DNA from: CAYRIY01 sp964424335 | Lineage (GTDB): Bacteria > Bacillota > Limnochordia > DTU080 > RSA5 | DNA length: 64,000 bases | Assembly (NCBI GenBank): GCA_964424335.1 | Contig: CAYRIY010000004.1 | Coordinates: 21,108 to 85,107, forward strand | Direction: 5' to 3' | Shown here: piece after piece, positions 41,076-49,743 of the stretch | Position numbering within the stretch: the stretch's first letter is position 1 | Layout: every line of letters begins with the position of its first letter | Position numbers and translations under genes: made by a program | Notes under the pieces: generated by a model | Database searches by the model: none | What the model was told of the DNA's origin: nothing | What the model saw: only the letters and a program-made list of their open reading frames with translations

Positions 41076-43043
41076 GTGGGTGATTTTTTGACGGGCCGGA
41101 TATTGCGGGACCGCTACCAATTGCGCGATAAAGTGGGCGAAGGCGGCATGGCCGTCGTCTACCGAGCTCAAGACATGCTGCTGGAGCGCGTCGTCGCGGT
41201 CAAGATCCTGCGCGAGCAATTCGCATCCGACCGAGAGTTTGTCGAACGCTTTCGCCTCGAGGCGCTCTCTGCCGCGAGTTTCAACCATCAAAACGTGGTC
41301 AACATCTACGATGTCGGCGAGGACGACGGCGTTTACTACATCGTGATGGAGCACGTCGAAGGGGAGACGCTCAAGGAGATCATCCGCCGCAGAGGGCGCA
41401 TTCCAGAGCGCGAAGCCGTCGAGATCGCAATCCAGATCGCGGAAGGGCTCGGGGCCGCGCACCGGCGCAACCTCGTCCACCGGGACATAAAGCCGCACAA
41501 CATCCTGATCACGGACGACGGGGCCGTCAAGGTGACCGACTTCGGCATCGCCCGCGCATCGAGCGCGGCGTCGCTGACGCAGACCGGCACGGTGATCGGG
41601 TCGGTTCACTACTTCTCGCCCCAGCAGGCGCGGGGTGAGGCCGTAGACAGCGCCTCCGACATTTACTCCCTCGGCGTCGTGTTGTTCGAGATGTTGACCG
41701 GAAGGCTCCCGTACACGGGCGAGAGTCCCGTCGCGGTCGCGCTAAAGCACATTCAAGAGGAGCCGCCCCACGTGCGATCGATTGCCCCGGATGTGTCGAT
41801 CGAAGTCGACCGGCTCGTCGCAAAAATGATGTCGAAAGAAAAGGAGCACCGCCCCGCATCGACCGCCATTTTGCTCAAAGAGCTCGACGCCGTGCGTAGG
41901 GCGTTGCCCGATCGGGCCCCTGAGTCTACGATGGATGTTGCGGGCGATACACAGGTGATGCCGGCGCTCGGCGATGACGAGAAGACGCTGGTGCGCCGCT
42001 TGGGAGAGGACGAGATTGGAATGCCCCGACCGCGCCAAAAACCCGAAAAGAGGAGAAAGCGGCGTTGGCTGTTCGCCCTGATCGTTTTTGTCGGCTTCGT
42101 GGGCGGGCTGGCCTGGGCGGCACAGCAGTTGCCGGCGCTGATCTTTCCGGAAGTCGTCCAAGTGCCCCGCCTTGCGGGACTCGACCTGGAAACGGCGCGT
42201 GAACGCCTGGCCGAACAGGGCCTACGGCTCGACCCCGACATCCAGTACACCTATAGCCGTGAAGTGGAAACGGGCTTGGTGATCCGCCAAACCCCGGACG
42301 GTGGGGCGGAGGTGCGCAAAGGCCGTGCGATACGAGTCACGGTGAGCCAAGGGCCGCGCTATGTGGTCGTGCCGGAGGTCGTGGGACTGCGAAAGACGGA
42401 AGCGCAGCTCTCCATCACGCAGCAGGGACTCACGATGGGTGAGGTTGTCGAGGAGTTTAATCCGAACGTCCCGCCAAATACCGTCATCGGGCAGGATCCG
42501 CCTGCCGGAACGCGGCTCGAGGAGGGACGGGCCGTCGACATCCAAGTGGCGCGTGGGAGTCAGCCGCTGACGTTGATTACGGTCCCCGACGTGCGCGGAC
42601 AGACGCTCAGCCAGGCTCAGTCGCTGCTCGAGTCATTGGGGCTCGTGGCCGGGACGATCCACGGCGAACCCAGCGTGTCGATCCAGCCCAACACAGTGAT
42701 CGATCAGCATCCTAGGCCGGGAGATCAAGTCGAAGTAGGCTCCACGTTCGGCCTGATCTACTCGGTGAGACCCGAGGAGCCGGTCGGCAGAGAAGAACCC
42801 GCAATTGCGGAGACGGCCGACAAAAACTGGGAGATTCCGGTCTTGATCGCTGTTCCCGAGGGTCCGTCACAACTCGTCGTCGTGATGGTGACGGACGATT
42901 GGTCGCCGCGCGTCGTCTACAGCGAAGTGCACCGGGGCGGATCGCGCTTTACGCACACCGTTCACGTGCGGGGCGACGAGGCGATGGTCCAGGTATGGTT
43001 TGACGGAGTGCCTCAAATGAACGAGGTGTTCCGCAGGCCGTAA
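41076..43043 (+). CDS. prkC: PASTA-domain Ser/Thr protein kinase (PrkC/PknB)
   Basis: 655 residues. Kinase domain (about 10-270): VGEGGMAVVYRAQD, AVKIL, HRDIKPHNIL, VTDFGIARA, and a Thr-rich activation loop (SLTQTGTVIGSVHYFSPQQ). A basic juxtamembrane stretch (RPRQKPEKRRKRR) precedes one membrane helix (WLFALIVFVGFVGGLAWAA). Outside are three PASTA repeats (VVQVPRLAGLDLETARERL; VVPEVVGLRKTEAQLSI; TVPDVRGQTLSQAQSLL) and a C-terminal beta domain. PASTA repeats sense muropeptides or lipid II; in spores of B. subtilis PrkC triggers germination. GTG start. Partners are the FHA, phosphatase and PBP genes in the same operon. Confidence 0.96.
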   Translation: MGDFLTGRILRDRYQLRDKVGEGGMAVVYRAQDMLLERVVAVKILREQFASDREFVERFRLEALSAASFNHQNVVNIYDVGEDDGVYYIVMEHVEGETLKEIIRRRGRIPEREAVEIAIQIAEGLGAAHRRNLVHRDIKPHNILITDDGAVKVTDFGIARASSAASLTQTGTVIGSVHYFSPQQARGEAVDSASDIYSLGVVLFEMLTGRLPYTGESPVAVALKHIQEEPPHVRSIAPDVSIEVDRLVAKMMSKEKEHRPASTAILLKELDAVRRALPDRAPESTMDVAGDTQVMPALGDDEKTLVRRLGEDEIGMPRPRQKPEKRRKRRWLFALIVFVGFVGGLAWAAQQLPALIFPEVVQVPRLAGLDLETARERLAEQGLRLDPDIQYTYSREVETGLVIRQTPDGGAEVRKGRAIRVTVSQGPRYVVVPEVVGLRKTEAQLSITQQGLTMGEVVEEFNPNVPPNTVIGQDPPAGTRLEEGRAVDIQVARGSQPLTLITVPDVRGQTLSQAQSLLESLGLVAGTIHGEPSVSIQPNTVIDQHPRPGDQVEVGSTFGLIYSVRPEEPVGREEPAIAETADKNWEIPVLIAVPEGPSQLVVVMVTDDWSPRVVYSEVHRGGSRFTHTVHVRGDEAMVQVWFDGVPQMNEVFRRP

Positions 43044-43088
43044 CACACAGAAACTCTAAGCCCCAATCAGAAAGGCTGATCAAATTCG

Positions 43089-43982
43089 GTGGCAGGTGAC
43101 GAAAGACGGATCGGTACGGTAACTAAGAGCGTGGGCGGGTTTCATATGATCGCGCTGCCCTCCGGCGAAGAGGTGCGGGCGGTTGCCCGGGGGCGGATCA
43201 AGCGGAAAGGGGCGATCCTCGCCGGTGATCGCGTGCTCGTGCACGTCACGAGCGAAGGCGACGCCGTGGTTGAAGACGTCCTCGAACGCAGCTCGGTGCT
43301 GATCCGGCCGCCTGTGGCCAATGTAAGCCTTGCAGTCGTCGTCATGGCGTGCGCAAATCCCCCGCCCAACATGGAGCTCCTCGATCGAATCCTGCTCCAG
43401 GTCGAGCGGGAGGGAATTCGAGCGCTCCTCGTCTTTTCCAAGGTGGACCTGATCGCGCAAGACGAGGCCAAAAGACTTGCTGCGGCGTACGAAAAGGCGG
43501 GTTATCGAGCCGTCTTTACAAGCGTACATACGATGATTGGGATTGACGACCTCGCCGAGGAGCTGGTCGGCGAGGTGTCCGTCTTGGCCGGACCCTCCGG
43601 GGTAGGCAAGTCGAGTTTGCTAAACGCGCTCATACCGGGGGCGAACCTCGAGACGGAGGCGGTCAGCGTCAAGACCCAGAGGGGACGGCACACGACGAGA
43701 GAAGTCACCTTACTCCCACTCCCAAAGGGCGGCTGGGTTGCCGATTCGCCGGGTTTTTCGACGCTCGCCGTTCCTGAACTCGATCCCCGCGACCTCCCAA
43801 ACCTTTATCCAGAGTTTCGCGATGTCGGAAACAGTTGCCGGTTTCCTGGGTGCTTGCATCGAAAAGAGACGGGGTGCGCCGTCCAAGATGCGCTCGAGCG
43901 GGGCGATGTCGACGCCGAGCGGTATCGCCGGTACTTACGCATATTGAACGAGGTGGAACTCAACTTTGAACGCCGGTATTGA
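43089..43982 (+). CDS. rsgA: Ribosome small-subunit biogenesis GTPase RsgA
   Basis: Circularly permuted GTPase that checks late 30S assembly. Order G4-G1-G3 is visible: LLVFSKVDL, then LAGPSGVGKSSLLNALIPG, then VADSPGFSTLAV. An OB fold precedes it (GTVTKSVGGFHMIALPSGEEVRAVARGRI) and a zinc motif follows (CRFPGCLHRKETGCAV). 297 residues; GTG start with AAAGG upstream. Its 3' end overlaps rpe. It is also a known PrkC substrate in other Bacillota, fitting the position right after the kinase. Confidence 0.95.
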   Translation: MAGDERRIGTVTKSVGGFHMIALPSGEEVRAVARGRIKRKGAILAGDRVLVHVTSEGDAVVEDVLERSSVLIRPPVANVSLAVVVMACANPPPNMELLDRILLQVEREGIRALLVFSKVDLIAQDEAKRLAAAYEKAGYRAVFTSVHTMIGIDDLAEELVGEVSVLAGPSGVGKSSLLNALIPGANLETEAVSVKTQRGRHTTREVTLLPLPKGGWVADSPGFSTLAVPELDPRDLPNLYPEFRDVGNSCRFPGCLHRKETGCAVQDALERGDVDAERYRRYLRILNEVELNFERRY

Positions 43983-44643
43983 TATAACGAACGTAAAGAT
44001 TGCGCCGTCCCTGCTTGCTGCAGACTTCACCAGGTTAGCCGATTCACTCGATTCGGTGCGATCGGCCGATTGGCTGCACCTCGATGTGATGGACGGCTGC
44101 TTTGTTCCCAACATTTCCTTTGGGCCCGGAATCATCAAGGCGCTGCGCCCGATCTGCGATCTCTTCTTTGACGTGCATCTCATGATCGTCGATCCTGAGC
44201 GGTACATCGCCGACTTCGTCGATGCCGGCGCCGACAGGATCACCGTCCACGCCGAAGCCTGTCGACACTTGCATTCGACGCTTCAAAAGATCAACGAGGC
44301 GGGCGTCAAGGCTGGTGTGGCTCTCAACCCGGCAACGGGCATCGAGGCGGTCAAACACGTGGCGCACCTCGTCGATTTGATCCTCGTGATGACGGTAAAT
44401 CCGGGGTTTGGCGGGCAGCGCTTTCTCCAGGAGACACTCGTCAAGGTGGAGGAGGCGGCGAGGCTTGCGAGCGATATGAACTTAAAGCTCGAAATCGAAG
44501 TGGACGGCGGCGTCGGACCGGACAACGCTGGACTTTGCGCCCGCGCCGGCGCGACCGCCCTCGTAGCGGGGACTGCAGTCTTTCAATCGCCTGATCCAGC
44601 AGGCGTAATCCGTCTCATGAGAGAGCGAACCCGTGAGCGCTAA
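43966..44643 (+). CDS. rpe: Ribulose-phosphate 3-epimerase
   Basis: TIM-barrel enzyme interconverting ribulose 5-phosphate and xylulose 5-phosphate. Motifs: KIAPSLLAADFTRL, WLHLDVMDGCFVPNISFGP (metal and catalytic Asp), FFDVHLMIVDPERYI, VNPGFGGQRFLQ, LEIEVDGGVGPDNAGLCARAGATALVAGTAVF. 225 residues. TTG start with GAGGTGG inside the rsgA end, a 17-base overlap. Last gene of the rlmN-rpe run. Confidence 0.95.
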   Translation: MNAGIDITNVKIAPSLLAADFTRLADSLDSVRSADWLHLDVMDGCFVPNISFGPGIIKALRPICDLFFDVHLMIVDPERYIADFVDAGADRITVHAEACRHLHSTLQKINEAGVKAGVALNPATGIEAVKHVAHLVDLILVMTVNPGFGGQRFLQETLVKVEEAARLASDMNLKLEIEVDGGVGPDNAGLCARAGATALVAGTAVFQSPDPAGVIRLMRERTRER

Positions 44644-45005
44644 GTAGCCGGAACAACGTCACGATCTGTAACCTAAATCAAAACTGCAAATTGAGTTAAG
44701 TATAACTTGACTACAAGGTGTGCAGAGGTATATATTGGGACCAAGCGACACGGTCTCCGGGCGGTTCCACTTTAGACAGGGGGCGGCGCTTCACGGACAA
44801 GTAAAATCTCCGGGTGATCCCGAAGAGCGCGCCCAGCGCGCACACACAAAAGACTGAAAAGAGCGATTCAAAACAAAATAAAAACTTCCCCTCATGGGCA
44901 TGGCTGGTGACGAACCTGGGCAGAGATCGACACATCTAAAAGGCGGACGCCCGGGGGCCGTTGTCGACTTTCAAACAGTGGGCGTGCGAAAGGGGAACGA
45001 GAAGC
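44644..45005 (+). promoter_or_regulatory. Intergenic region with a candidate sigma-A promoter
   Basis: This stretch is more AT-rich than its surroundings. TTGACT (44707-44712) and TATATA/TATATT (44729-44736, spacing 16 or 18) form a promoter candidate for the plus-strand gene at 45006. A perfect GCGCGC-CCA-GCGCGC hairpin lies at 44827-44841. I looked for spoVM, which lies in this position in B. subtilis, and found no match. Short open frames here (for example on the minus strand 44711-44935) have no features I can support. Confidence 0.4.
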
Positions 45006-45455
45006 GTGGCACTCATCTTGGTGGGGTGGCGGACCGATGGGCGAATGTACGAAGTGCTGTCGGATCTCGACATCCCCGAGGGACTTCAATGGTATCCGGG
45101 AAACGAGGTGCGAAGCGAACAGGAACTGACGTTGACGCTCAACTTGCTTGGATCTGAGCCGATGCTGATCTTTGCGCGGGCAAACGAGCGCGACATCAAA
45201 GCGCTCGGCTCGTGGCTGACGGATCACGCGCCATCCCTAGATCGGGTGGAAACCGCGGTGATCGGAGATGATTGGAAAGAGATTTTGCACTCCCTGGAGC
45301 CGACGCTCGACTGGCCGAAATGGCCGCTCGCTTGGTTTCCGTTTTATAAGGAATCAAGCGAGCTGCAAGGAAGGCTTGAATACCTGGCTCGCCGTGTCCA
45401 AGCAGGCGGGCGGGTCGAAAGGGCGGCAGTGGAGGCGGGCCAATCTATTAGTTAG
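45006..45455 (+). CDS. Hypothetical protein (149 aa)
   Basis: Starts at a GTG with AAAGGGGAA about 8-10 bases upstream, giving MALILVGWRTDGRMYEVLSDLDIPEGLQWYP...; a TTG at 44961 would add 15 residues without a ribosome site. The composition is globular and protein-like (TLTLNLLGSEPMLIFARANERDIKALGSWLTDHAPSLDRVETAVIGDDWKEILHSLEP). A Trp/Pro-rich middle (LDWPKWPLAWFPFYK) is distinctive. No signal peptide or membrane segment. I do not recognise the family. It converges on rpmB with a 4-base overlap of stop regions. Confidence 0.65.
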   Translation: MALILVGWRTDGRMYEVLSDLDIPEGLQWYPGNEVRSEQELTLTLNLLGSEPMLIFARANERDIKALGSWLTDHAPSLDRVETAVIGDDWKEILHSLEPTLDWPKWPLAWFPFYKESSELQGRLEYLARRVQAGGRVERAAVEAGQSIS

Positions 45456-45643
45456 ATGGCCCGCTCGATCTTGCCCGATTTGATGCACGTGGTGCAGACG
45501 TACGCTCTCCTTGGACGACCGTCCAGGACGATGCGGATCCGCTGCAGGTTGGGCAACCATACCCGGTTGGTCTTGCGATTTGAGTGCGAAACATTATGCC
45601 CTGTCTGCGTGCTCTTCTCACAAACCACGCAACGCCTTGCCAT
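45452..45643 (-). CDS. rpmB: 50S ribosomal protein L28
   Basis: 63 residues (MARRCVVCEKSTQTGHNVSHSNRKTNRVWLPNLQ...) with the zinc-binding Cys pairs of the C+ form (CVVC near the start and CTTC near the end). The ATG at 45643 follows GGGAGGAAG. It is on the minus strand opposite to its neighbours, as in B. subtilis, where rpmB is also reversed between the rpe region and the asp23/fakA pair. Confidence 0.95.
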   Translation of the reverse strand: MARRCVVCEKSTQTGHNVSHSNRKTNRVWLPNLQRIRIVLDGRPRRAYVCTTCIKSGKIERAI

Positions 45644-46014
45644 AGGTACTTCCTCCCAATCGTATCGAGCATCACTTGACATGCGCCGAAAATCCCTCTA
45701 AGTTTAGCACACAGCCCTAGCGTGTGTCCAATATTGATTGCGTCATTCCATGACAAGTATCCGGCCTATGAACTTTCATCAAGTAGATGTGCGCCGCCGA
45801 AGCCGAGTATGGGCGCTGTTCAACCGCTCTCGAACGAGGCGGTCCTTTAGGAGGCTCTGTATAGGGCAAGGTAGGGGCGCGGCAAGAGGATAGGCACTAT
45901 ACGCCACGAAGTATAGTGCGTGTTATGTCCAGCTAAAGTTGATCACTTGGGTCGGGACCCGGTGGGCTGGTTACGTTTTTATTATGTGTCCAGCGGATCT
46001 GGAGGTCTTATTCT
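45644..46014. other. Intergenic region between rpmB and the FakA-like gene
   Basis: No gene is supported here; the asp23-like gene (yloU) found at this place in B. subtilis is absent. The rpmB leader on the minus strand has a weak promoter possibility (TTGGAC, 19 bases, TAAACT preceded by TG). A perfect inverted repeat lies at 45894-45919 and is listed separately. Confidence 0.5.
45894..45919. repeat. Perfect 9-bp inverted repeat (possible operator)
   Basis: GCACTATAC (45894-45902) and GTATAGTGC (45911-45919) are exact reverse complements with an 8-base spacer. Symmetry, spacing and AT-rich arms suit a dimeric repressor site about 100 bases upstream of the FakA-like start. It could also be a transcript hairpin, but no T-run follows. 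Confidence 0.45.
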
Positions 46015-47736
46015 TTGTTAGAGTGGTTGACCGGGGCAAGGATGGCGGAAATGGCGCGCGCCATGGCGTCCTCGTTGGAGCGAGAAAAGGGGAGAATCGA
46101 CCAACTCAACGTTTTCCCTGTTCCCGACGGCGACACGGGCACCAACATGTCCCTCACGGTGCGGGCCGCCGTCATGCGCTTGAATGGGGAAAACGGGGAT
46201 CGTGAGGAGTCCGACCTTTCGCACGTGTTGTCCACGTTGGCGGAAGGGGCGCTCCTCGGGGCAAGAGGCAACTCGGGAACGATATTGTCGCAATACTTCC
46301 AAGGGCTCTACGACGGAGGCAAGGGGCGCCAAAAAGCGGGGCCTCACGACCTCGCCCACTGCTTGAGCAGGGCGTCAGAGGCTGCGTACCTTTCGGTTGA
46401 GACGCCTGAGGAAGGGACCATTTTGACGGTCGCTCGAGCCGCTGCGGAGGCGGCAAAGGAGTCCGCTGCGCGCGGCGCGGACGTGATCGGGGTATGGGCG
46501 TCCGCACTCGAACGGGCACGCGTCGTCCTGGACGAGACTCCGACGATGCTTCCCATATTGGGAGAAGCCGGGGTCGTCGACGCCGGCGGCGAGGGATTGG
46601 TCGTCATGCTGGACGCTGCTTTGCGCGCTTTGCGGGGGGAGTACGTTGCAAGCGACCTTGGCCGCGCCGCGGACTCACGCAGCAATGCGTCCCCCCATGT
46701 AGCGCACTCGCCGCACGGTGACGTAGGCCATTTGACTGCCGGCGACGCCCACAATCGCCACGCCATCACGGCGAGCGAGATCGAGTACGGCTACTGTACG
46801 GAATTCCTCATCCGCGGCGAGAGGCTTTCAAGGGACGCCATTCGGGCTCGCCTTGCTCCTTTGGGAGACTCACTCATGGTGGTAGGCCAAGAGTCCCTCG
46901 TCAAGGTGCACTTGCACACCAATAACCCGGGCCTCGCCCTCGAAGTAGGATGTGAGCTCGGCCAGATCTCATCGGTGAGCGTTGGCAACATGTGGGAGCA
47001 AAATACGGCCGCAGCGTCTGACGCACACGCCGCCGCCAGGAACAACGTCCCGCGTCCGTCGCCAAAGTCGGCCCAATCCGGTGAATTCGGAGTGCTCGCT
47101 GTCGTTTGGGGCGCCGGCTTTGCAGAGATCTTGGAAAGTCAGGGCGTTTCGACGCTCCTGCAGGCACATGGCGGCTCCAAGCCGAGTACGGGCGAGATCC
47201 TCGAGGCGATCGAGCAAATGCCGCAGGAGCACGTCATCCTCCTTCCAAACAGCAAGGACGTCGTGCTTAGCGCGCAGCAGGCGGCAAAGATAACGCAAAA
47301 AGCCGTGCGCGTGCTGCCGACATCTAATGAGGCGGAAGCCGTAGCCGCCTCCGTCTGCATCGTTCCGGGCGCGTCTGTCGACGACGTCTGGCGCGAGATG
47401 AGCTCGACCATTGCGGAGCTTAAAGTAGCAGCCCTCACGCAGGCGATTCGCGATGCCAGCGTGGGAGGGGTCCCGGTGCAGGAGGGCGCGTTTATCGGCT
47501 TGGTGTCGGGCAAAGTATTGGCTTCAGGTATCGAGCTCTCTCCCGTCCTTGTCGATCTGATCCGATCGCTGGACCCCGACCCCGGTCAGTTGGTAACGCT
47601 CTTTCACGGCGCGAGCGTCGACCCATCCGATGTCGAAGCGCACCTTGCGGCGCTGCGCTCCCGGTGGGACGATGTCGAGTTTGAAGCCTATTACGGAGGA
47701 CATCAAATCTACCACTACGTGCTCAGCGTGGAGTAG
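46015..47736 (+). CDS. fakA: DAK2/DhaL-domain protein, FakA-like fatty acid kinase subunit
   Basis: 573 residues with the DhaL ATP-binding domain at the start (LNVFPVPDGDTGTNMSLTVRAAV, LLGARGNSGTILSQYFQG, MLPILGEAGVVDAGGEGLVVML) followed by the FakA central and C-terminal regions (EYGYCTEFLIRGERL, SLVKVHLHTNNPGLALE, HVILLPNSKDVVLSA, VVPTSNEAEAVAA-type segment). FakA phosphorylates fatty acids carried by a FakB/DegV protein, and a degV gene follows two genes later. TTG start with GGAGGT 9 bases upstream. B. subtilis orthologue yloV. Confidence 0.92.
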   Translation: MLEWLTGARMAEMARAMASSLEREKGRIDQLNVFPVPDGDTGTNMSLTVRAAVMRLNGENGDREESDLSHVLSTLAEGALLGARGNSGTILSQYFQGLYDGGKGRQKAGPHDLAHCLSRASEAAYLSVETPEEGTILTVARAAAEAAKESAARGADVIGVWASALERARVVLDETPTMLPILGEAGVVDAGGEGLVVMLDAALRALRGEYVASDLGRAADSRSNASPHVAHSPHGDVGHLTAGDAHNRHAITASEIEYGYCTEFLIRGERLSRDAIRARLAPLGDSLMVVGQESLVKVHLHTNNPGLALEVGCELGQISSVSVGNMWEQNTAAASDAHAAARNNVPRPSPKSAQSGEFGVLAVVWGAGFAEILESQGVSTLLQAHGGSKPSTGEILEAIEQMPQEHVILLPNSKDVVLSAQQAAKITQKAVRVLPTSNEAEAVAASVCIVPGASVDDVWREMSSTIAELKVAALTQAIRDASVGGVPVQEGAFIGLVSGKVLASGIELSPVLVDLIRSLDPDPGQLVTLFHGASVDPSDVEAHLAALRSRWDDVEFEAYYGGHQIYHYVLSVE

Positions 47737-47742
47737 CGCGCC

Positions 47743-49701
47743 ATGCCCGATCTCACCGTCGTTCCTGGCGTCGGTAAAGCGTCCGTCGCCAGGCTCGAAC
47801 GACTCGGCATCCACGATACGGACGGGCTCCTTTTCCACCTGCCCCGGCGTTACTTGGACCTGCGACCCGTGGCGATCGGAGCGATCGACGATGATCTCGA
47901 GTGGGTAACCGTGAAGGGGCGCGTGGCGCGCGCTCACGCCCGCAGGACCAAGAGGCGCGGCCTGTGCCTAGCGGAAGCGGAGATCGAGGACGACACCGGT
48001 TCGCTCCGATTGGTTTGGTTTTTCCAAGCGCCTTTCCGCCGGGATCCAAAACCGCCGATTGACGCCGGTTCGAAGTGCATTGTAACCGGGCGCGTTCGCA
48101 GGTCGTGGGACGGCGTTCAACTCCATGACGTCATCATTCACCCCAAGACGCCGACCGAGGCCTTTTTGCCGATCTATCCGCTCTCCGAGGGCCTGAGTCA
48201 AAAGCGCCTGCGCACGTGGATCCTGTGGGCGCTCGATCATGCAGCGCCCGAAGAGACGCTTCCGCATTCTTTGCTCGAGCAGGCCAAGACGCCGACCCTT
48301 GCGCAAGCGCTCGACATGGCGCATCGGCCAAGCAGGCCTGAGGACCCGGAGGAAGGGCGGCGACGTCTCGCATTGGGCGAGCTCTATGCCTATTACAAGG
48401 AGGCCGAAGCGGAGCGTCGGCGCGCTGCGTCGGGCATCGCGCTATCTTGTCCCGAGTCGCTCATGCCGATCGAGGAGTTTGAACGTGCGCTGCCGTTCAC
48501 TTTGACCGAGGCGCAAAGGCGCGCCCTGGCAGAGGTGTCGGGGGACATGGAGCGAACTCGTCCGATGCGTCGGCTGCTCAATGGCGACGTGGGCTCAGGC
48601 AAGACGGTCGTCGCCGCATACGGGGCGCTGCGCGCGGTCCTTGCCGGAGGCCAGGCGCTCTTCCTTGCTCCGACACGCCTCCTTGCCGAGCAACACCAGC
48701 GGACCGTGCGGTCGTTGCTCTCCCCATGGAGCGTGCGCGTGGAGCTCATCGTAGCGGGGATGGACGCAGAAGAACGCCGCAATGTCGTCGACGCGGCGGC
48801 AAACGGCGTTCCCATGATCGTTGTCGGCACCCACGCGCTGCTCTCGGCCGAATTTACGGCTTCAAAGGCGTTTTTTGGCGTCATCGACGAGCAGCACCGG
48901 TTTGGGGTGGACCAGCGCGCCGCATTGGATCGCGAAGGGCGCATGCACATTCTGGCAATGAGCGCCACGCCGATCCCCCGGACGCTCGCCATGGCGCTGT
49001 TTGCCGAGATGGATGTCACGTTGCTCGACGAGCGCCCGGTCGGCAGAAAGCCGGTCGACACACGCTGGATTCATCCGCAAAAGAGAGAAGAGGTTTACGC
49101 GTTCGTCCGCAAGCAGGTCGCGCTCGGTCGGCAGGCCTACGTGGTCTGTCCCAGGGTAAACCCTGAGACAGGCGAAGAAGACGACGGCGCAGCGGCCGAA
49201 ACCTTTGCGGCAAGGCTCGCCTCGACGTGGCTCGCAGACCTCAATGTCGGGCTTGTGCATGGCCGCATGTCTGCCCAAGAGCAAGAGACGACCATGCGTG
49301 CGTTTTGCGAGGGCGCGCTCGACGTCCTCGTGTCGACGACGGTCATCGAGGTCGGCGTCGACGTTCCTAATGCCTCGGTGATGGTCATCGAGCGGGCAGA
49401 TCTGTTTGGCCTTGCGCAATTGCACCAGCTTCGAGGTCGGATTGGCAGGGGCAATCACCAAAGTTACTGCCTGCTTGTAACCGACCCACAGACGACGAGC
49501 GCGCTCCGCCGCGTCAACGTATTGCGTAAGTACGACGACGGCCGCCGCATCGCGGAGATCGACCTCGCCGCCCGGGGGCCGGGCGAGTTTTTGGGCCTGA
49601 GGCAATCAGGTCGCTCCGACTTTAGGTTTGTCGATTTTACAAAGGATATCGGTTTGATGGAGTCTTTGCGAGCGTGGCGAGCAAAGAGCGCAAGGCATTG
49701 A
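47743..49701 (+). CDS. recG: ATP-dependent DNA helicase RecG
   Basis: Branch-migration helicase for fork reversal and recombination. 652 residues: N-terminal wedge with an OB fold (VTVKGRVARAHARRTKRRGLCLAEAEIEDDTGSLRLVWF), Walker A GDVGSGKT at about 281-288, DEQH box at 382-385, SATPIPRTLAMALF, STTVIEVGVDVPNASVMVIERADLFGLAQLHQLRGRIGRG. All helicase motifs are intact. Seven bases after the FakA-like gene. The sdaAB-sdaAA pair that separates them in B. subtilis is absent. Confidence 0.96.
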   Translation: MPDLTVVPGVGKASVARLERLGIHDTDGLLFHLPRRYLDLRPVAIGAIDDDLEWVTVKGRVARAHARRTKRRGLCLAEAEIEDDTGSLRLVWFFQAPFRRDPKPPIDAGSKCIVTGRVRRSWDGVQLHDVIIHPKTPTEAFLPIYPLSEGLSQKRLRTWILWALDHAAPEETLPHSLLEQAKTPTLAQALDMAHRPSRPEDPEEGRRRLALGELYAYYKEAEAERRRAASGIALSCPESLMPIEEFERALPFTLTEAQRRALAEVSGDMERTRPMRRLLNGDVGSGKTVVAAYGALRAVLAGGQALFLAPTRLLAEQHQRTVRSLLSPWSVRVELIVAGMDAEERRNVVDAAANGVPMIVVGTHALLSAEFTASKAFFGVIDEQHRFGVDQRAALDREGRMHILAMSATPIPRTLAMALFAEMDVTLLDERPVGRKPVDTRWIHPQKREEVYAFVRKQVALGRQAYVVCPRVNPETGEEDDGAAAETFAARLASTWLADLNVGLVHGRMSAQEQETTMRAFCEGALDVLVSTTVIEVGVDVPNASVMVIERADLFGLAQLHQLRGRIGRGNHQSYCLLVTDPQTTSALRRVNVLRKYDDGRRIAEIDLAARGPGEFLGLRQSGRSDFRFVDFTKDIGLMESLRAWRAKSARH

Positions 49702-49743
49702 CCGGCCGCAGCCGCTCCGCTAGACCCGAGGAGGAAGACCAAA

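Noticed and set aside
44644..45005. spoVM between rpe and rpmB
   Set aside because: No frame on either strand resembles the SpoVM sequence (MKFYTIKLPKFLGG-like).
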